DNA from: Mycolicibacterium sp. P9-22
GTDB taxonomy: Bacteria; Actinomycetota; Actinomycetes; Mycobacteriales; Mycobacteriaceae
Assembly: GCF_008329585.1 (NCBI RefSeq)
Contig: NZ_NPKP01000005.1
Location: 310,001-374,000, forward strand
Length of the DNA stretch: 64,000 bases
Reading direction: 5' to 3'
Position numbers and translations under genes: made by a program. The notes beneath the pieces are model-generated. The model was not told the DNA's origin and made no database searches. It saw nothing but the letters and a program-made list of their open reading frames with translations. This document shows positions 33,033 to 40,775 of this stretch, one piece after another (position 1 is the stretch's first letter; each line of letters begins with the position of its first letter).

Positions 33033-34640
33033 TCACTCGGGGACGGGGAGGATGAGCCGCGAACCCGGGCCGATGGTGTGGGTGGCACGCAGCAGCCGCG
33101 AGGCCGACCACACCGGCTCGCCGGTGCCGGGATTGCGGGCGAACCGCGGATGCGACCCGCCCGCGATCGACACCCGGATGCGCGCCCCGGCGGCGAAGCG
33201 GTGCGCGATCGGGTCGAGGTCCAGCTCCAGCAGGTGCTGATCGCCCGGCACCCGGCTGATGTAGCCGTCGCTGACATTGCGGGAGCGGCCGTCGGCGTCG
33301 ACCTCGCTGATCCGCACCCACACATCTGCCCAGCCGGTATCGGTGCTGTGCGCCAACTCGATTCGGGGTACGCCGATCACCTCGAGCGGTTCGTCGAGCA
33401 CCGGGCCGGTGAAGGTGACGACGTCGCCGCGGGCGGCCAGCGCGGTGTCGTCGCGGTAGCCGCGCGGGGCGAACAACAACCGCCCGCCCACGGTCGGTGT
33501 CGGATCCGCCGGGTCGAACACGAACCGGGCCACGGCGGCGCCGGCCGGTGCCGGGTCCGCGCCGAGTCTGGCCCGCGGCCGCAGGTGCAGCACCCGCTGC
33601 GCCGCGGGCGGCGGCCAGGCCGGCAACTGCCGCCATCCCCCGCCGCCGGTGACATGTACCCGCACGCCTTCTGGACGTTCTCCGTCCAGCCAGCGCAGCG
33701 AATCACGCAGCACATCGCCGCCACCATCGCCGTGGCTCCACGGACCGATCGTCAATGCCGGCCGCATCCCGCGATCCGCCAGCTGCCGGTACTGATCGAG
33801 GGTCTGGGTCAAGAACACGTCCTGCCAGCCGGTGACCAGCAGCACCGGGGTATTCACCCGCTGCAGCGCATGGCCGAGCCGGCTCGGCCGCCAGTACGGG
33901 TCGGACAGGTCCGGGGTGCGCAACCAGGACTCGTGCCACGGGGCGCGGCCCTTCAACATCTTCGCGCCGGCATCGCTCAGCGGCACCGTGCGCAGCGGGC
34001 GTTTGAGCCGCCACGGCACCGTCACCATCCGCGCCACGGTGCGCAGCGTGCCACCGTCCTCCTGCCTGGCCACCTGGAAACTCCAGGTGAGGAAGTCGGC
34101 GAGGGCGAATGTGCCGGTGCTCCAGCCGGATTCGGCGAAGTCGTGCGGGGCCATGCCGATCACCGAGGTGCTGAGTTCCGCGGGCGGATCGGCCAGCAGT
34201 GCCCACTGGGCAAAACCAAGATAGGACGATCCGACGGTGGCGAACTCACCGTCGAACCATGGCTGCTCACGCATCCAGGTCACCGTGTCCGCGGCGTCCT
34301 GGGCTTCGGCGACTCCCGGTTCGAAATGGCCTTCCGATCCGAAAGTCCCCCGCACGCTTTGCATCACGACGCGGTATCCGCGCCCGGCATAGATCCCGGC
34401 GGTCACCGTCGCCGGTAGGTTTGCCCGCCCGTAGGGGGTGCGGATCAGCACCGTGCCGGACGGGTCGGCCACCGGCGTGTACAGGTCGGTGAGCAGCCGG
34501 GCACCGTCGCGCACCGGCACCGCCAGATCGTGGGTCACCCGGTAGTCGGTGGCCTGCCGGGCCAGCCCGAGCCTGCTGCGGGTCAGGCCGGTGACCAGCC
34601 GGACGATCGGGCCGGGCCGGGTCTCAACAGTGGTCGCCAT
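33033..34640 (-). CDS. CocE/NonD family hydrolase (peptidase S15-like)
   Basis: A 535-residue hydrolase of the cocaine esterase/X-Pro dipeptidyl-peptidase group. The first domain has LAVPVRDGARLLTDLYTP and the nucleophile elbow VGSSYLGFAQW (GxSYxG). The catalytic Asp lies in VTGWQDVFLTQTL and the His in GPWSHGDGGG. A C-terminal jelly-roll domain (about residues 340-535) includes IRVSIAGGSHPRFARNPGTGE. ATG 34640 is favoured by GGAG 4 nt upstream; a longer frame of 28 more codons has no such site. No signal peptide, so it acts in the cytosol or is exported by other means. Substrate probably an ester or amide. Confidence 0.9.
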   Translation of the reverse strand: MATTVETRPGPIVRLVTGLTRSRLGLARQATDYRVTHDLAVPVRDGARLLTDLYTPVADPSGTVLIRTPYGRANLPATVTAGIYAGRGYRVVMQSVRGTFGSEGHFEPGVAEAQDAADTVTWMREQPWFDGEFATVGSSYLGFAQWALLADPPAELSTSVIGMAPHDFAESGWSTGTFALADFLTWSFQVARQEDGGTLRTVARMVTVPWRLKRPLRTVPLSDAGAKMLKGRAPWHESWLRTPDLSDPYWRPSRLGHALQRVNTPVLLVTGWQDVFLTQTLDQYRQLADRGMRPALTIGPWSHGDGGGDVLRDSLRWLDGERPEGVRVHVTGGGGWRQLPAWPPPAAQRVLHLRPRARLGADPAPAGAAVARFVFDPADPTPTVGGRLLFAPRGYRDDTALAARGDVVTFTGPVLDEPLEVIGVPRIELAHSTDTGWADVWVRISEVDADGRSRNVSDGYISRVPGDQHLLELDLDPIAHRFAAGARIRVSIAGGSHPRFARNPGTGEPVWSASRLLRATHTIGPGSRLILPVPE

Positions 34641-34718
34641 CGCGCTCCATTGTTGCGGATGGGCCACGAAAGCCGGAATGAGCGCTGGTACGGGCTGCCG
34701 ATGACCTACCTTCGTGTC

Positions 34719-35045
34719 ATGCACAGAAGTCTGTTCGGCGGCCTGACCGCGCTCACCGTGGCGTCGGCTGCGCTACTCGGCGCGGCGCCCGCCGGAGCCG
34801 ATCCGAAGACCGAACGTGCCTATCTCAATGCGCTGACCACTGCCGGCATCATCCCCGAGTTCTACACCGCACCCGCGGCGCTGACGAGCGCGCAGCGCCT
34901 GTGCAGCATCATGGACACCGGCGTCAGCCAGCTGTCGGTGGTGGACAACGTGATGGCGTCGGATTCTGTCCCCGAGGATGTGGCGTCCTTCGTGGTGGGC
35001 ACCGCGACGGTCGCGTTCTGCCCCCAGCACTCGATGAACAACTAG
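34719..35045 (+). CDS. Secreted DUF732 family protein
   Basis: A 108-residue protein with a cleavable signal peptide (MHRSLFGGLTALTVASAALLGAAPAGA, cleavage before DPKTERAYL). The mature ~80-residue helical domain has the DUF732 pattern YLNALTTAGIIPEFYTAPAAL and two conserved Cys (RLCSIMDTG, FCPQHS) that can form a disulfide. DUF732 proteins are mycobacterial exported proteins of unknown function. ATG 34719 is preferred over ATG 34701 because a -10 box TACCTT (34706-34711) ends 7 nt before it, indicating a leaderless mRNA. Its stop overlaps the convergent mbtM stop by 4 bp. Confidence 0.85.
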   Translation: MHRSLFGGLTALTVASAALLGAAPAGADPKTERAYLNALTTAGIIPEFYTAPAALTSAQRLCSIMDTGVSQLSVVDNVMASDSVPEDVASFVVGTATVAFCPQHSMNN

Positions 35046-36625
35046 CTGCCGGCGGGGACCTCGAGGCCACGTTTGACTTCGAGCCTGCGCAGCTTGCCCG
35101 ACGACGTCCTGGGCAGGGTGCCGGGTTTGACGAACACCACATCGGCGGGAATCACACCGCAGCCCGAGGCGACCTGCTGCATAAGTGCGGCACGGGCGCC
35201 GGGCTCGTCGGGGCCGCGGAACTCCGCGGTGACCACGAGGCCGGGGCGGATGGAACCCTCACCGACGCCGACGGCCACCACCGCACCCTCGCGCACCCCG
35301 GGCACCAAGGCGGCGATCCGCTCCACCTCAGCCGGGAAGATATTGCGGCCGGCCACGGTGATGATCTCCTTGGCGCGCCCGCACACCACCAGCCCTCCGT
35401 CGACGAAATAGCCCAAATCGCCTGTGCGGAACCACTCGTCGGCGCTGCGGGTAGCCTCGCCGAGGTATCCGGAGAACATGGATGTGCCGCGGATCGCGAT
35501 CTCGCCGAGCTCACGGTCGGCGACTTCGGTGGCGGCGTTCTCGTAGGGTTCGATGCGGACGTCCATCCCGGGGATGGCCTCGCCCAGGATGGCATGCCGG
35601 CGCGGCGCCGTGCCGTCCTGAGTGGTGAACACCGTCTCATCGATGCCCATACCGACACCGGGCACCGGAACCGTTACCGCACAGGTTGATTCGGCCAGCC
35701 CGTAGGACGGTGACAGCGCGCCCGCGGAGAAGCCGAAGCGGGCCATCTCGGTGGCGAAGCGCTCGGTCAGTTCACAGTCGACGGGTTCACCGCCGTTGAG
35801 CGCGAAGCGCAGCGTGGACAGATCGACATCGGTGACACGGCGCGAGTACTTGCCGATCATCCCGTAGGCCATGTTCGGCGCCGCGGTGATCGACGCCCCG
35901 CTTTCGGACAGCCAGTTCAGCCAGCGGAACGGGGAGGCCTGGAACGCCGAGGTCGGTGCCTGCCAGACCGTGGTGCCGCCCAGCGCCCCGGACAGCAGGA
36001 AACTCAGGCCCATATCGTGGTAGAGCGGTAGCCAGGAGCATCCGACGTCGCTGGTCCGGACCTCGATGCGGTCGTTGAGGCCACGCAGGTTGGCCAGCAC
36101 CGCCGCGGGCGGCAACTGCACGGTCTTGGGCGTTCCGGTGGAACCCGCGGTGCCCTGCAAGATCGCCACCGGAGCGTCCCCGCTCGGCAGCCGCAGGCTC
36201 GTGGACCGCCGGGGGTGTGCCACCGCAGCGAGATCGACAACGTCCGGGGATTCTCCTGCGGTGGCAAGCTTTTCGAGGTAGGCGCCCTGGCTGCCGACCC
36301 GCCCGGCGGAGATGCCCCGGAACCGGGCCTGGGTGGCCTGCGCCCACTGTGTGGTGTCGGCGCCGCGGATCGGTCCCGGCAGGATCGACACTGCCGCCCC
36401 GGCCAGGAATGCCCCCATCACCGAGGAGATCAGTTCGGCGGTCGGCTCACCCACCAGACCGAGACGGCGGATGTCCTCGTTGAGCAGAAACTCGGCGACG
36501 TTCTCCGCGCGCGTGTAGATCTCCGGCCACGGATGGCGGACCCACTGGCCGTCGGCGAGCAGGACCAGATCGTTGGCACTCGGGATCAGCGACTCGGCCA
36601 GCGCGGACGCCAGGGGGTTCACCAT
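35042..36625 (-). CDS. mbtM: Long-chain-fatty-acid:ACP ligase MbtM (mycobactin biosynthesis)
   Basis: A 527-residue ANL-superfamily adenylating enzyme. It aligns closely with M. tuberculosis MbtM/FadD33: HPWPEIYTRAENVAEFLL, VSILPGPIRGADTTQWA, ILQGTAGSTGTPKTVQLPP (P-loop), GCSWLPLYHDMGLSFLLSGAL, ALNGGEPVDCEL, SYGLAESTCAVTVPVPG and CGRAKEIITVAGRNIFP all match from memory. MbtM activates the lipid chain of mycobactin and loads it on the carrier protein MbtL. Here it stands alone, without mbtL, mbtN or mbtK nearby. The upstream region has a good -10 (TATAGT, 36639-36634) suggesting a leaderless transcript, but no IdeR box that I can see. Confidence 0.88.
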   Translation of the reverse strand: MVNPLASALAESLIPSANDLVLLADGQWVRHPWPEIYTRAENVAEFLLNEDIRRLGLVGEPTAELISSVMGAFLAGAAVSILPGPIRGADTTQWAQATQARFRGISAGRVGSQGAYLEKLATAGESPDVVDLAAVAHPRRSTSLRLPSGDAPVAILQGTAGSTGTPKTVQLPPAAVLANLRGLNDRIEVRTSDVGCSWLPLYHDMGLSFLLSGALGGTTVWQAPTSAFQASPFRWLNWLSESGASITAAPNMAYGMIGKYSRRVTDVDLSTLRFALNGGEPVDCELTERFATEMARFGFSAGALSPSYGLAESTCAVTVPVPGVGMGIDETVFTTQDGTAPRRHAILGEAIPGMDVRIEPYENAATEVADRELGEIAIRGTSMFSGYLGEATRSADEWFRTGDLGYFVDGGLVVCGRAKEIITVAGRNIFPAEVERIAALVPGVREGAVVAVGVGEGSIRPGLVVTAEFRGPDEPGARAALMQQVASGCGVIPADVVFVKPGTLPRTSSGKLRRLEVKRGLEVPAGS

Positions 36626-36633
36626 GACTGGAA

Positions 36634-36639
36634 ACTATA
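36634..36639 (-). promoter_or_regulatory. -10 element of mbtM, leaderless start
   Basis: On the minus strand TATAGT stands 8 nt before the mbtM ATG, matching the TANNNT -10 box. Transcription would begin within a base or two of the start codon. No convincing -35 and no IdeR-type palindrome (TTAGG...CCTAA) is visible in the surrounding 200 bp. Confidence 0.5.
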
Positions 36640-36839
36640 TGACGTTTGCTAAATTTGGTTTCCTCCACTGACGACAGCGACAATTTGACAACGGTGCGGT
36701 GGTTGTGCGCAATTCCGCGACCAGCCGCCCACCGGGCCGGATCATTCGCCGGTCGCTGAGTGGCCCCTCAGCTACCGGCCGCACCCGGGCACTTCGAAGC
36801 GGCACACCCGGCGCGGTCGGGTACTGCCAAGCTGTAGGG

Positions 36840-37328
36840 GTGGGTTCCGATGCCGAGCGCGACCGCGACGACACCGGGCGTCCGCGCAACACCCGGCCCC
36901 GCGACGCGCTGGGCCGTCCGCTCCCCTACGGCAGCGCCGGCGTGCCGCGCATCCCCGATGATCTGCAACTGCCCCCGGCGGAGACCTTGCGCTACGCCCA
37001 GGAGCTCCTGGACCAGGGGCAGGCGTTCGGCGCGCACGAGGTGCTGGAATCGGCGTGGAAGGAGGGGCCACCTCCCGAGCGCGCGCTGTGGCAGGGCCTG
37101 GCGCAGCTGGCGGTCGGCATCACCCACGTGCAGCGCGGCAATACATCGGGTGCGGCCGCGTTGTTGCGCAGGGCATCGGGGCGCCTGCGCCAGATCGACC
37201 TGCCCGCCCCATACGGAATCGACGTCGCCGGGTTGATCGCCCACGCGGAGGCACTGGCCGATGATCTCGACGGTGGCCGCGACATCGCCCCCGACCGACT
37301 GCGGATCCGGCTGCTCGGCGCTGACTAG
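36840..37328 (+). CDS. DUF309 domain-containing protein
   Basis: A 162-residue protein. GTG 36840 is chosen because the preceding frame is compositionally random and the conserved part begins with RPRDALGRPLPYGSAGVPRIPDD. The DUF309 helical-bundle core follows (TLRYAQELLDQGQAFGAHEVLESAWKEGPPPERALWQGLAQLAVGITHVQRGN over residues ~50-100), with the conserved AHEVLE and WQGLAQLAVG motifs. The function of the family is unknown. The PucR regulator gene begins 33 bp downstream on the same strand. The 214 bp between mbtM and this start hold only the mbtM promoter and nothing else I recognise. Confidence 0.8.
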   Translation: MGSDAERDRDDTGRPRNTRPRDALGRPLPYGSAGVPRIPDDLQLPPAETLRYAQELLDQGQAFGAHEVLESAWKEGPPPERALWQGLAQLAVGITHVQRGNTSGAAALLRRASGRLRQIDLPAPYGIDVAGLIAHAEALADDLDGGRDIAPDRLRIRLLGAD

Positions 37329-37361
37329 GCTCACACATTCGGCACGACAGAGGAGCGGCTC

Positions 37362-38882
37362 GTGGTCACCCTGGACCGCCTGGTGAACGTCTTGGGCAGT
37401 TACGGCGTGCGCTTGGGCAACTCGGCGATATCGCGCGCGGCGGTGCTGCGCAGTGTGGTTCTGCACGAGGCGACCGAGGCGAGCGGCCCGGTCATCGGCG
37501 ATGTGCTGCTGGCCGTCGGTGCGCGGTCGGTGCCCGAGGCGGTGCAGTGGGCGCGTTCCAGCCAATCGGTGGCCGTCCTCAGCCGCGGTGACGAGGACGG
37601 CGTCGGCGACGAATCCGATATCGCGGTGCTGGTGGTGGATTCCGCCGTGCCGTGGAGCGAGCTGGCCGCGATCGTCTACGGGCTGGTGTTGGAGGGTCGC
37701 GAGACCGCCGCAGGCCGCGGGCCCACCGATTTGTTCGCGTTGGCCGACAGCGTCGCCGACTCGATCGGTTGCGCGGTGACCATCGAGGACGCCCATTCGA
37801 GGGTGCTCGCGTATTCGCGGCTGCAGGCACATGCCGACGCGGCCAGGGCCGATACCATCCTGAACCGCCAGGCTCCGGCGGGTGTGCATGATTTGCTCAG
37901 CGCCCGTGGCGTTTTCGCGCATCTGGCGACATCGGACACGCCCTTGTTCGTCGACGCCGAACCCGCGCACGGATTGACCGGCCGGACGGTGGTGGCGGTG
38001 CGGGCCGGCCGGGAACTGCTCGGTTCGGTCTGGGCCACCTCACCGCAACGGCTGGACGACACACGCCGTCGGGCACTGTCCGACGGTGCACGCACCGTGG
38101 CCATGCACGTACTGCGTTCCCGAGCGAGTGCCGACCTGGAGCGCCAGGTCGAGTCCGATCTGGTGGCACGGCTGCTGGACGGCTCCGCCGATTCCGCGAC
38201 CGCCGCCAGCAGGCTCGGGCTGCGCCAGACCGCGCTGCGGGTGATCGCCGTGCACGCCGATATCGCGGCCGAACCGCATGCCGCGCTGCTACTGGCGTTC
38301 GAACACGCCACCTCCGGATTCGGGTGGTCCCGCCCCGGCCGTAGCAGTCTGGGCCGCAACACCCTCTACACGGTGCTGCCGAGTGCGGATGTCGATCCGG
38401 CCCGGCGATGGGTCGACGCGATGCGCGCCGCGCTGCCGGCGCACACCACCATCCGCGCCGGTATCAGCGCACCCGCCGAGGCCACCGAACTGGCCGCGGC
38501 GCGCCAGGAAGCCGACGAGTGCCTGGCCCTGCACGAAGACCCGTCGACGCCTGATGCCGTGCCGGCCTACGACGAATCGTGGCACGACATCCTGCTCCAG
38601 CGGCTGCGCACCGCGGCCCGGTCCACCCGGGTTCCGGCGCGCGGGCCGGTGGCCGAACTGCGGCGTCACGACGCCGCGCAGTCCACCCAGTACGTCGCGA
38701 CGCTGCGCGCCTGGCTGACCGCCCAGGGCGACCTGGCTCAGGCGGGCGAGGCGCTCGGCGTCCACGAGAACACCGTCCGCTACCGACTGCGCAAGATGGC
38801 CGAGGTGACCACGCTGGATCTCGATGATCCGCACAAGCGGCTGGCGATGACGATCGAGCTGGCGGCGCTGCCTGCTGGTTAG
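37362..38882 (+). CDS. PucR family transcriptional regulator (CdaR-like)
   Basis: A 506-residue regulator. The N-terminal ~130 residues form a PucR-type sensing region (VLHEATEASGPVIGDVLLAVGARS), the centre is GAF-like, and the C-terminus carries the PucR-type helix-turn-helix: LRAWLTAQGDLAQAGEALGVHENTVRYRLRKMAEVT (about residues 446-481). GAGGAG 6 nt upstream supports GTG 37362. PucR proteins often control purine, amino-acid or nitrogen catabolism. The guanidine-type operon starts 1.9 kb downstream, so a regulatory link is conceivable, but there are four genes between and no direct evidence. Confidence 0.9.
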   Translation: MVTLDRLVNVLGSYGVRLGNSAISRAAVLRSVVLHEATEASGPVIGDVLLAVGARSVPEAVQWARSSQSVAVLSRGDEDGVGDESDIAVLVVDSAVPWSELAAIVYGLVLEGRETAAGRGPTDLFALADSVADSIGCAVTIEDAHSRVLAYSRLQAHADAARADTILNRQAPAGVHDLLSARGVFAHLATSDTPLFVDAEPAHGLTGRTVVAVRAGRELLGSVWATSPQRLDDTRRRALSDGARTVAMHVLRSRASADLERQVESDLVARLLDGSADSATAASRLGLRQTALRVIAVHADIAAEPHAALLLAFEHATSGFGWSRPGRSSLGRNTLYTVLPSADVDPARRWVDAMRAALPAHTTIRAGISAPAEATELAAARQEADECLALHEDPSTPDAVPAYDESWHDILLQRLRTAARSTRVPARGPVAELRRHDAAQSTQYVATLRAWLTAQGDLAQAGEALGVHENTVRYRLRKMAEVTTLDLDDPHKRLAMTIELAALPAG

Positions 38883-39001
38883 GCCATGTCGGGAACCGAC
38901 AAACACCACGGCTGCGGTTGTCCCGTCCGGGCAAACGCCCGCAGGCGCTGCCGGTCCACCATCGAGGGGACGGTCCGATCGACGGCCGATGAGGAGAACC
39001 C

Positions 39002-39457
39002 ATGCGCCCGAATCACCAGGTGTGGATCAGCAGGCAGGCCCGCAACCGGATGGAAGCCGAGCTCGCCGACCTATTGGCAGTGAGCGCCGATGACGACACC
39101 ACCGATTGGGATATGCATCAGGCCCGTAAGTCGCGGATCTGGCAGATCCAGGATCTGCTGATGAACGCCGCCCACGGCGAGCTGCCGGCCGATGACGGAA
39201 TCGCGGAGCCGGGAATGATTCTCACGGTGCGCTTCGACGGCACCGGTGAGACGGAGACGTTCCTGCTGGGCACGCCGATCGCCGAGCTCGGCGACCTGGA
39301 GGTGTGTTCGGCGCAGTCACCACTGGGCGATGCGATCACCGGTGCCCGTCCCGGGGAACAGCGCAGCTACCGGGTACCCAGCGGCGCGCAGGTGTCGGTG
39401 ACACTGCTCGACGCGGCGCCGTACGGGGTGCGCGCACCGGACCCGGCCGCCGGCTGA
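39002..39457 (+). CDS. GreA/GreB-family elongation factor-like protein
   Basis: A 151-residue protein with a GAGGAG ribosome site 6 nt before ATG 39002. The N-terminal half is a short helical hairpin (SRQARNRMEAELADLLAVSAD), the C-terminal half a GreA/B C-terminal FKBP-like domain: EPGMILTVRFDGTGETETFLLGTP, then SPLGDAITGARPGEQRSYRVPSGAQVSVTLLD. The full acidic coiled-coil tip of GreA, needed for transcript cleavage, is not evident, so it may be a Gre-fold RNA polymerase binder of the Rnk or mycobacterial type. The 119 bp before it contain nothing I recognise. Confidence 0.8.
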   Translation: MRPNHQVWISRQARNRMEAELADLLAVSADDDTTDWDMHQARKSRIWQIQDLLMNAAHGELPADDGIAEPGMILTVRFDGTGETETFLLGTPIAELGDLEVCSAQSPLGDAITGARPGEQRSYRVPSGAQVSVTLLDAAPYGVRAPDPAAG

Positions 39458-39460
39458 GGC

Positions 39461-40105
39461 CTACTGCGGGTTGCAGATGCCCTGCAGCTTCGCGTTCTCC
39501 TCGTCGGCGTCCTTGACGCGTTCCTGATGCGCCGGGTCGTCGCTGGGGATGTTGGCGACCGCCGCGGCCCCGACGTCCATCAACGCGTTGCCAAAGGCCC
39601 GTGCGGCCTCGGCAAGTTGCGGCTCGGTGGCCGCGTCGACCCGGTTCAGCATGTACTGACCCCCGCCGTAGAGCGCGAGGCGCGCATTGGTGGCGATGGC
39701 GATGGCACCGATGGCGTCACCGTCGGCGGCCTGCATGCCGCTGCTGTTGGCCACTCCGGTGCTGACCACCAGGAACGCGTCACACACCTTGGCCTTCGCC
39801 TCCTCGCGCTGGGCGTCGGTGAAGGTCGGCTCCGGCGCTGCGGTGGGCGCCGCGGTGGGGGCGTCGATCGGGGTCAGCGGGTTCCGCCACATATAGGCCG
39901 AGACTCCGAGGGTGCCGATGGCCACCAGCATGGCGATGACGGCGATGACCGCCGGGCTGCGTCCGGAGCCCTCCGGTTGCTCCGCGTCGTCGCCGGTCGC
40001 CGCTTCGGGCGCGGCATGCTTGCTGCCGTTCGCCTGGTCGGCTTCGTCTTCCGAAGCGGAATCCTCGCGGACGGCGTCGTCCTCGGGTGTGGTTTCGTCA
40101 GGCAC
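39461..40105 (-). CDS. Membrane-anchored hypothetical protein with acidic N-terminal tail
   Basis: A 214-residue protein. The first ~48 residues are strongly acidic and low-complexity (cytoplasmic), followed by one transmembrane helix (SPAVIAVIAMLVAIGTLGVSAYMW, about residues 49-72), an Ala/Pro/Thr-rich linker and an external helical domain (residues ~95-214) with two Cys (AKVCDAFLVV and GICNPQ) that could form a disulfide. This layout is common in mycobacterial cell-envelope proteins of the Mce-associated kind, but no named family is evident. Function unknown. It is convergent with the Gre-like gene (3 bp between stops) and follows the Imm5-like gene by 63 bp. Confidence 0.75.
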   Translation of the reverse strand: MPDETTPEDDAVREDSASEDEADQANGSKHAAPEAATGDDAEQPEGSGRSPAVIAVIAMLVAIGTLGVSAYMWRNPLTPIDAPTAAPTAAPEPTFTDAQREEAKAKVCDAFLVVSTGVANSSGMQAADGDAIGAIAIATNARLALYGGGQYMLNRVDAATEPQLAEAARAFGNALMDVGAAAVANIPSDDPAHQERVKDADEENAKLQGICNPQ

Positions 40106-40168
40106 GCCGGCAATCGTAGCAACGCGGCAGCGTCGGGCAGGTCGTCCACACTGGGTGTTTGCCCAGTT

Positions 40169-40561
40169 CTACGGGGTGGTCCGCAGCGCGCGGTCCAGGG
40201 TTTCCATCAGCTGAGCGGTGCGGCTACGACCGGCAGGCGGGGGCGGATAGCGCCGCAGGATCTCCCTCAGCCCGGGTGTGGCGCGGTCGGCGGCCTGGGC
40301 GGCCAGCCGGGCGACCTCATCGGCCGCGCTCGCCGCCGCACGGTGCGCGTCCATCGATGCGGTGCGCTGCAGTGCGGTGCGCGGCGCACCGCCGACGAAG
40401 AGCCACGCCGCGGCGACCGCGTCGCGTGGCCGGGCGTCACCGGGACGCCCGTCCTCATAGAACGGAAGCAGTGCTTCGGCCGCGGTGGCCACGAACCCCG
40501 CGACGACGCGCATATCTTCGGCCGACAGGTGAAAAGCGGCCGGTGTCACGGGCTCGAGCAC
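40169..40561 (-). CDS. Putative immunity protein-like (Imm5-type) small protein
   Basis: A 130-residue Ala-rich helical protein. The start is placed at the GTG complementary to 40559-40561, which has AGGAG 5 nt upstream; the longer frame with MLRMFLSSDR has no ribosome site and runs through the GlnR-box region. The segment DMRVVAGFVATAAEALLPFYEDGRPGDARPRDAVAAAWLFV (about residues 16-57) resembles the Imm-5 family, which has the same spacing of a PR-D/E-A-AW motif. No toxin gene is adjacent, and many Imm5-like proteins are orphan housekeeping genes. Assignment by pattern recall only. Confidence 0.55.
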   Translation of the reverse strand: MLEPVTPAAFHLSAEDMRVVAGFVATAAEALLPFYEDGRPGDARPRDAVAAAWLFVGGAPRTALQRTASMDAHRAAASAADEVARLAAQAADRATPGLREILRRYPPPPAGRSRTAQLMETLDRALRTTP

Positions 40562-40624
40562 CGCCTCTCCTGCGCAGGCTTCTTCTGGTTTCAAGCATAG
40601 GCAGCGCACGACCGGCCAATACCT

Positions 40625-40640
40625 GTCACTTGACAGAAAC
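40625..40640 (+). promoter_or_regulatory. GlnR box 1 (nitrogen regulator site)
   Basis: GTCAC-TTGACA-GAAAC is a full match to the actinobacterial GlnR half-site pair GTnAC-n6-GaAAC. It lies 136 bp before the first gene of the carboxylase/deiminase operon and overlaps a CTGTC-N4-GACAG dyad (40623-40636). GlnR is the global nitrogen-limitation activator in mycobacteria, and urea/guanidine-type operons are plausible targets. Confidence 0.65.
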
Positions 40641-40676
40641 ATTCGCAGCACGCTGTTAACAGCATCCGAATCATCG

Positions 40677-40692
40677 GTTACATCACGGCAAC
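40677..40692 (+). promoter_or_regulatory. GlnR box 2 (nitrogen regulator site)
   Basis: GTTAC-ATCACG-GCAAC matches GTnAC-n6-GaAAC with one deviation (GCAAC). It lies 52 bp downstream of box 1 and 84 bp before the GTG of the operon. A third, weaker copy, GTCAT-CCGACA-GAAAG, follows at 40720-40735 inside a second CTGTC-N4-GACAG dyad (40718-40731). Confidence 0.55.
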
Positions 40693-40733
40693 CACCACCG
40701 CCCGCCCGGCGCGAAAACTGTCATCCGACAGAA

Positions 40734-40753
40734 AGCCCGCAATCCGGCGGGCT
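40734..40753 (+). other. Short hairpin in the leader of the guanidine-type operon
   Basis: AGCCCGC (40734-40740) and GCGGGCT (40747-40753) form a perfect 7-bp stem with a 6-nt loop, ending 22 bp before the first start codon. It directly follows the CTGTC-N4-GACAG dyad. I looked for guanidine-I, -II and -III riboswitch signatures and found none, so this may be a leader stem or a weak terminator. Confidence 0.4.
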
Positions 40754-40775
40754 CCCGACTTCTCGAGGGTGGTCA

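Noticed and set aside
36600..36720. IdeR (iron) box upstream of mbtM
   Set aside because: No sequence close to TTAGGTTAGGCTAACCTAA is present on either strand.
38886..39083. Small plus-strand frame with an HHGCGCP N-terminus between the PucR and Gre-like genes
   Set aside because: It overlaps the start of the Gre-like gene, has no ribosome site, and turns into random Arg-rich sequence.
40169..40561. Toxin-immunity pair with the Imm5-like protein
   Set aside because: No polymorphic toxin, secretion-system or effector gene is adjacent; the neighbouring minus-strand gene is a membrane-anchored protein without toxin features.
40562..40775. Guanidine riboswitch in the leader of the carboxylase/deiminase operon
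   Set aside because: I looked for guanidine-I, -II and -III conserved loops on the plus strand and found none; only GlnR-like boxes and short stems are visible. A covariance-model search would settle it.
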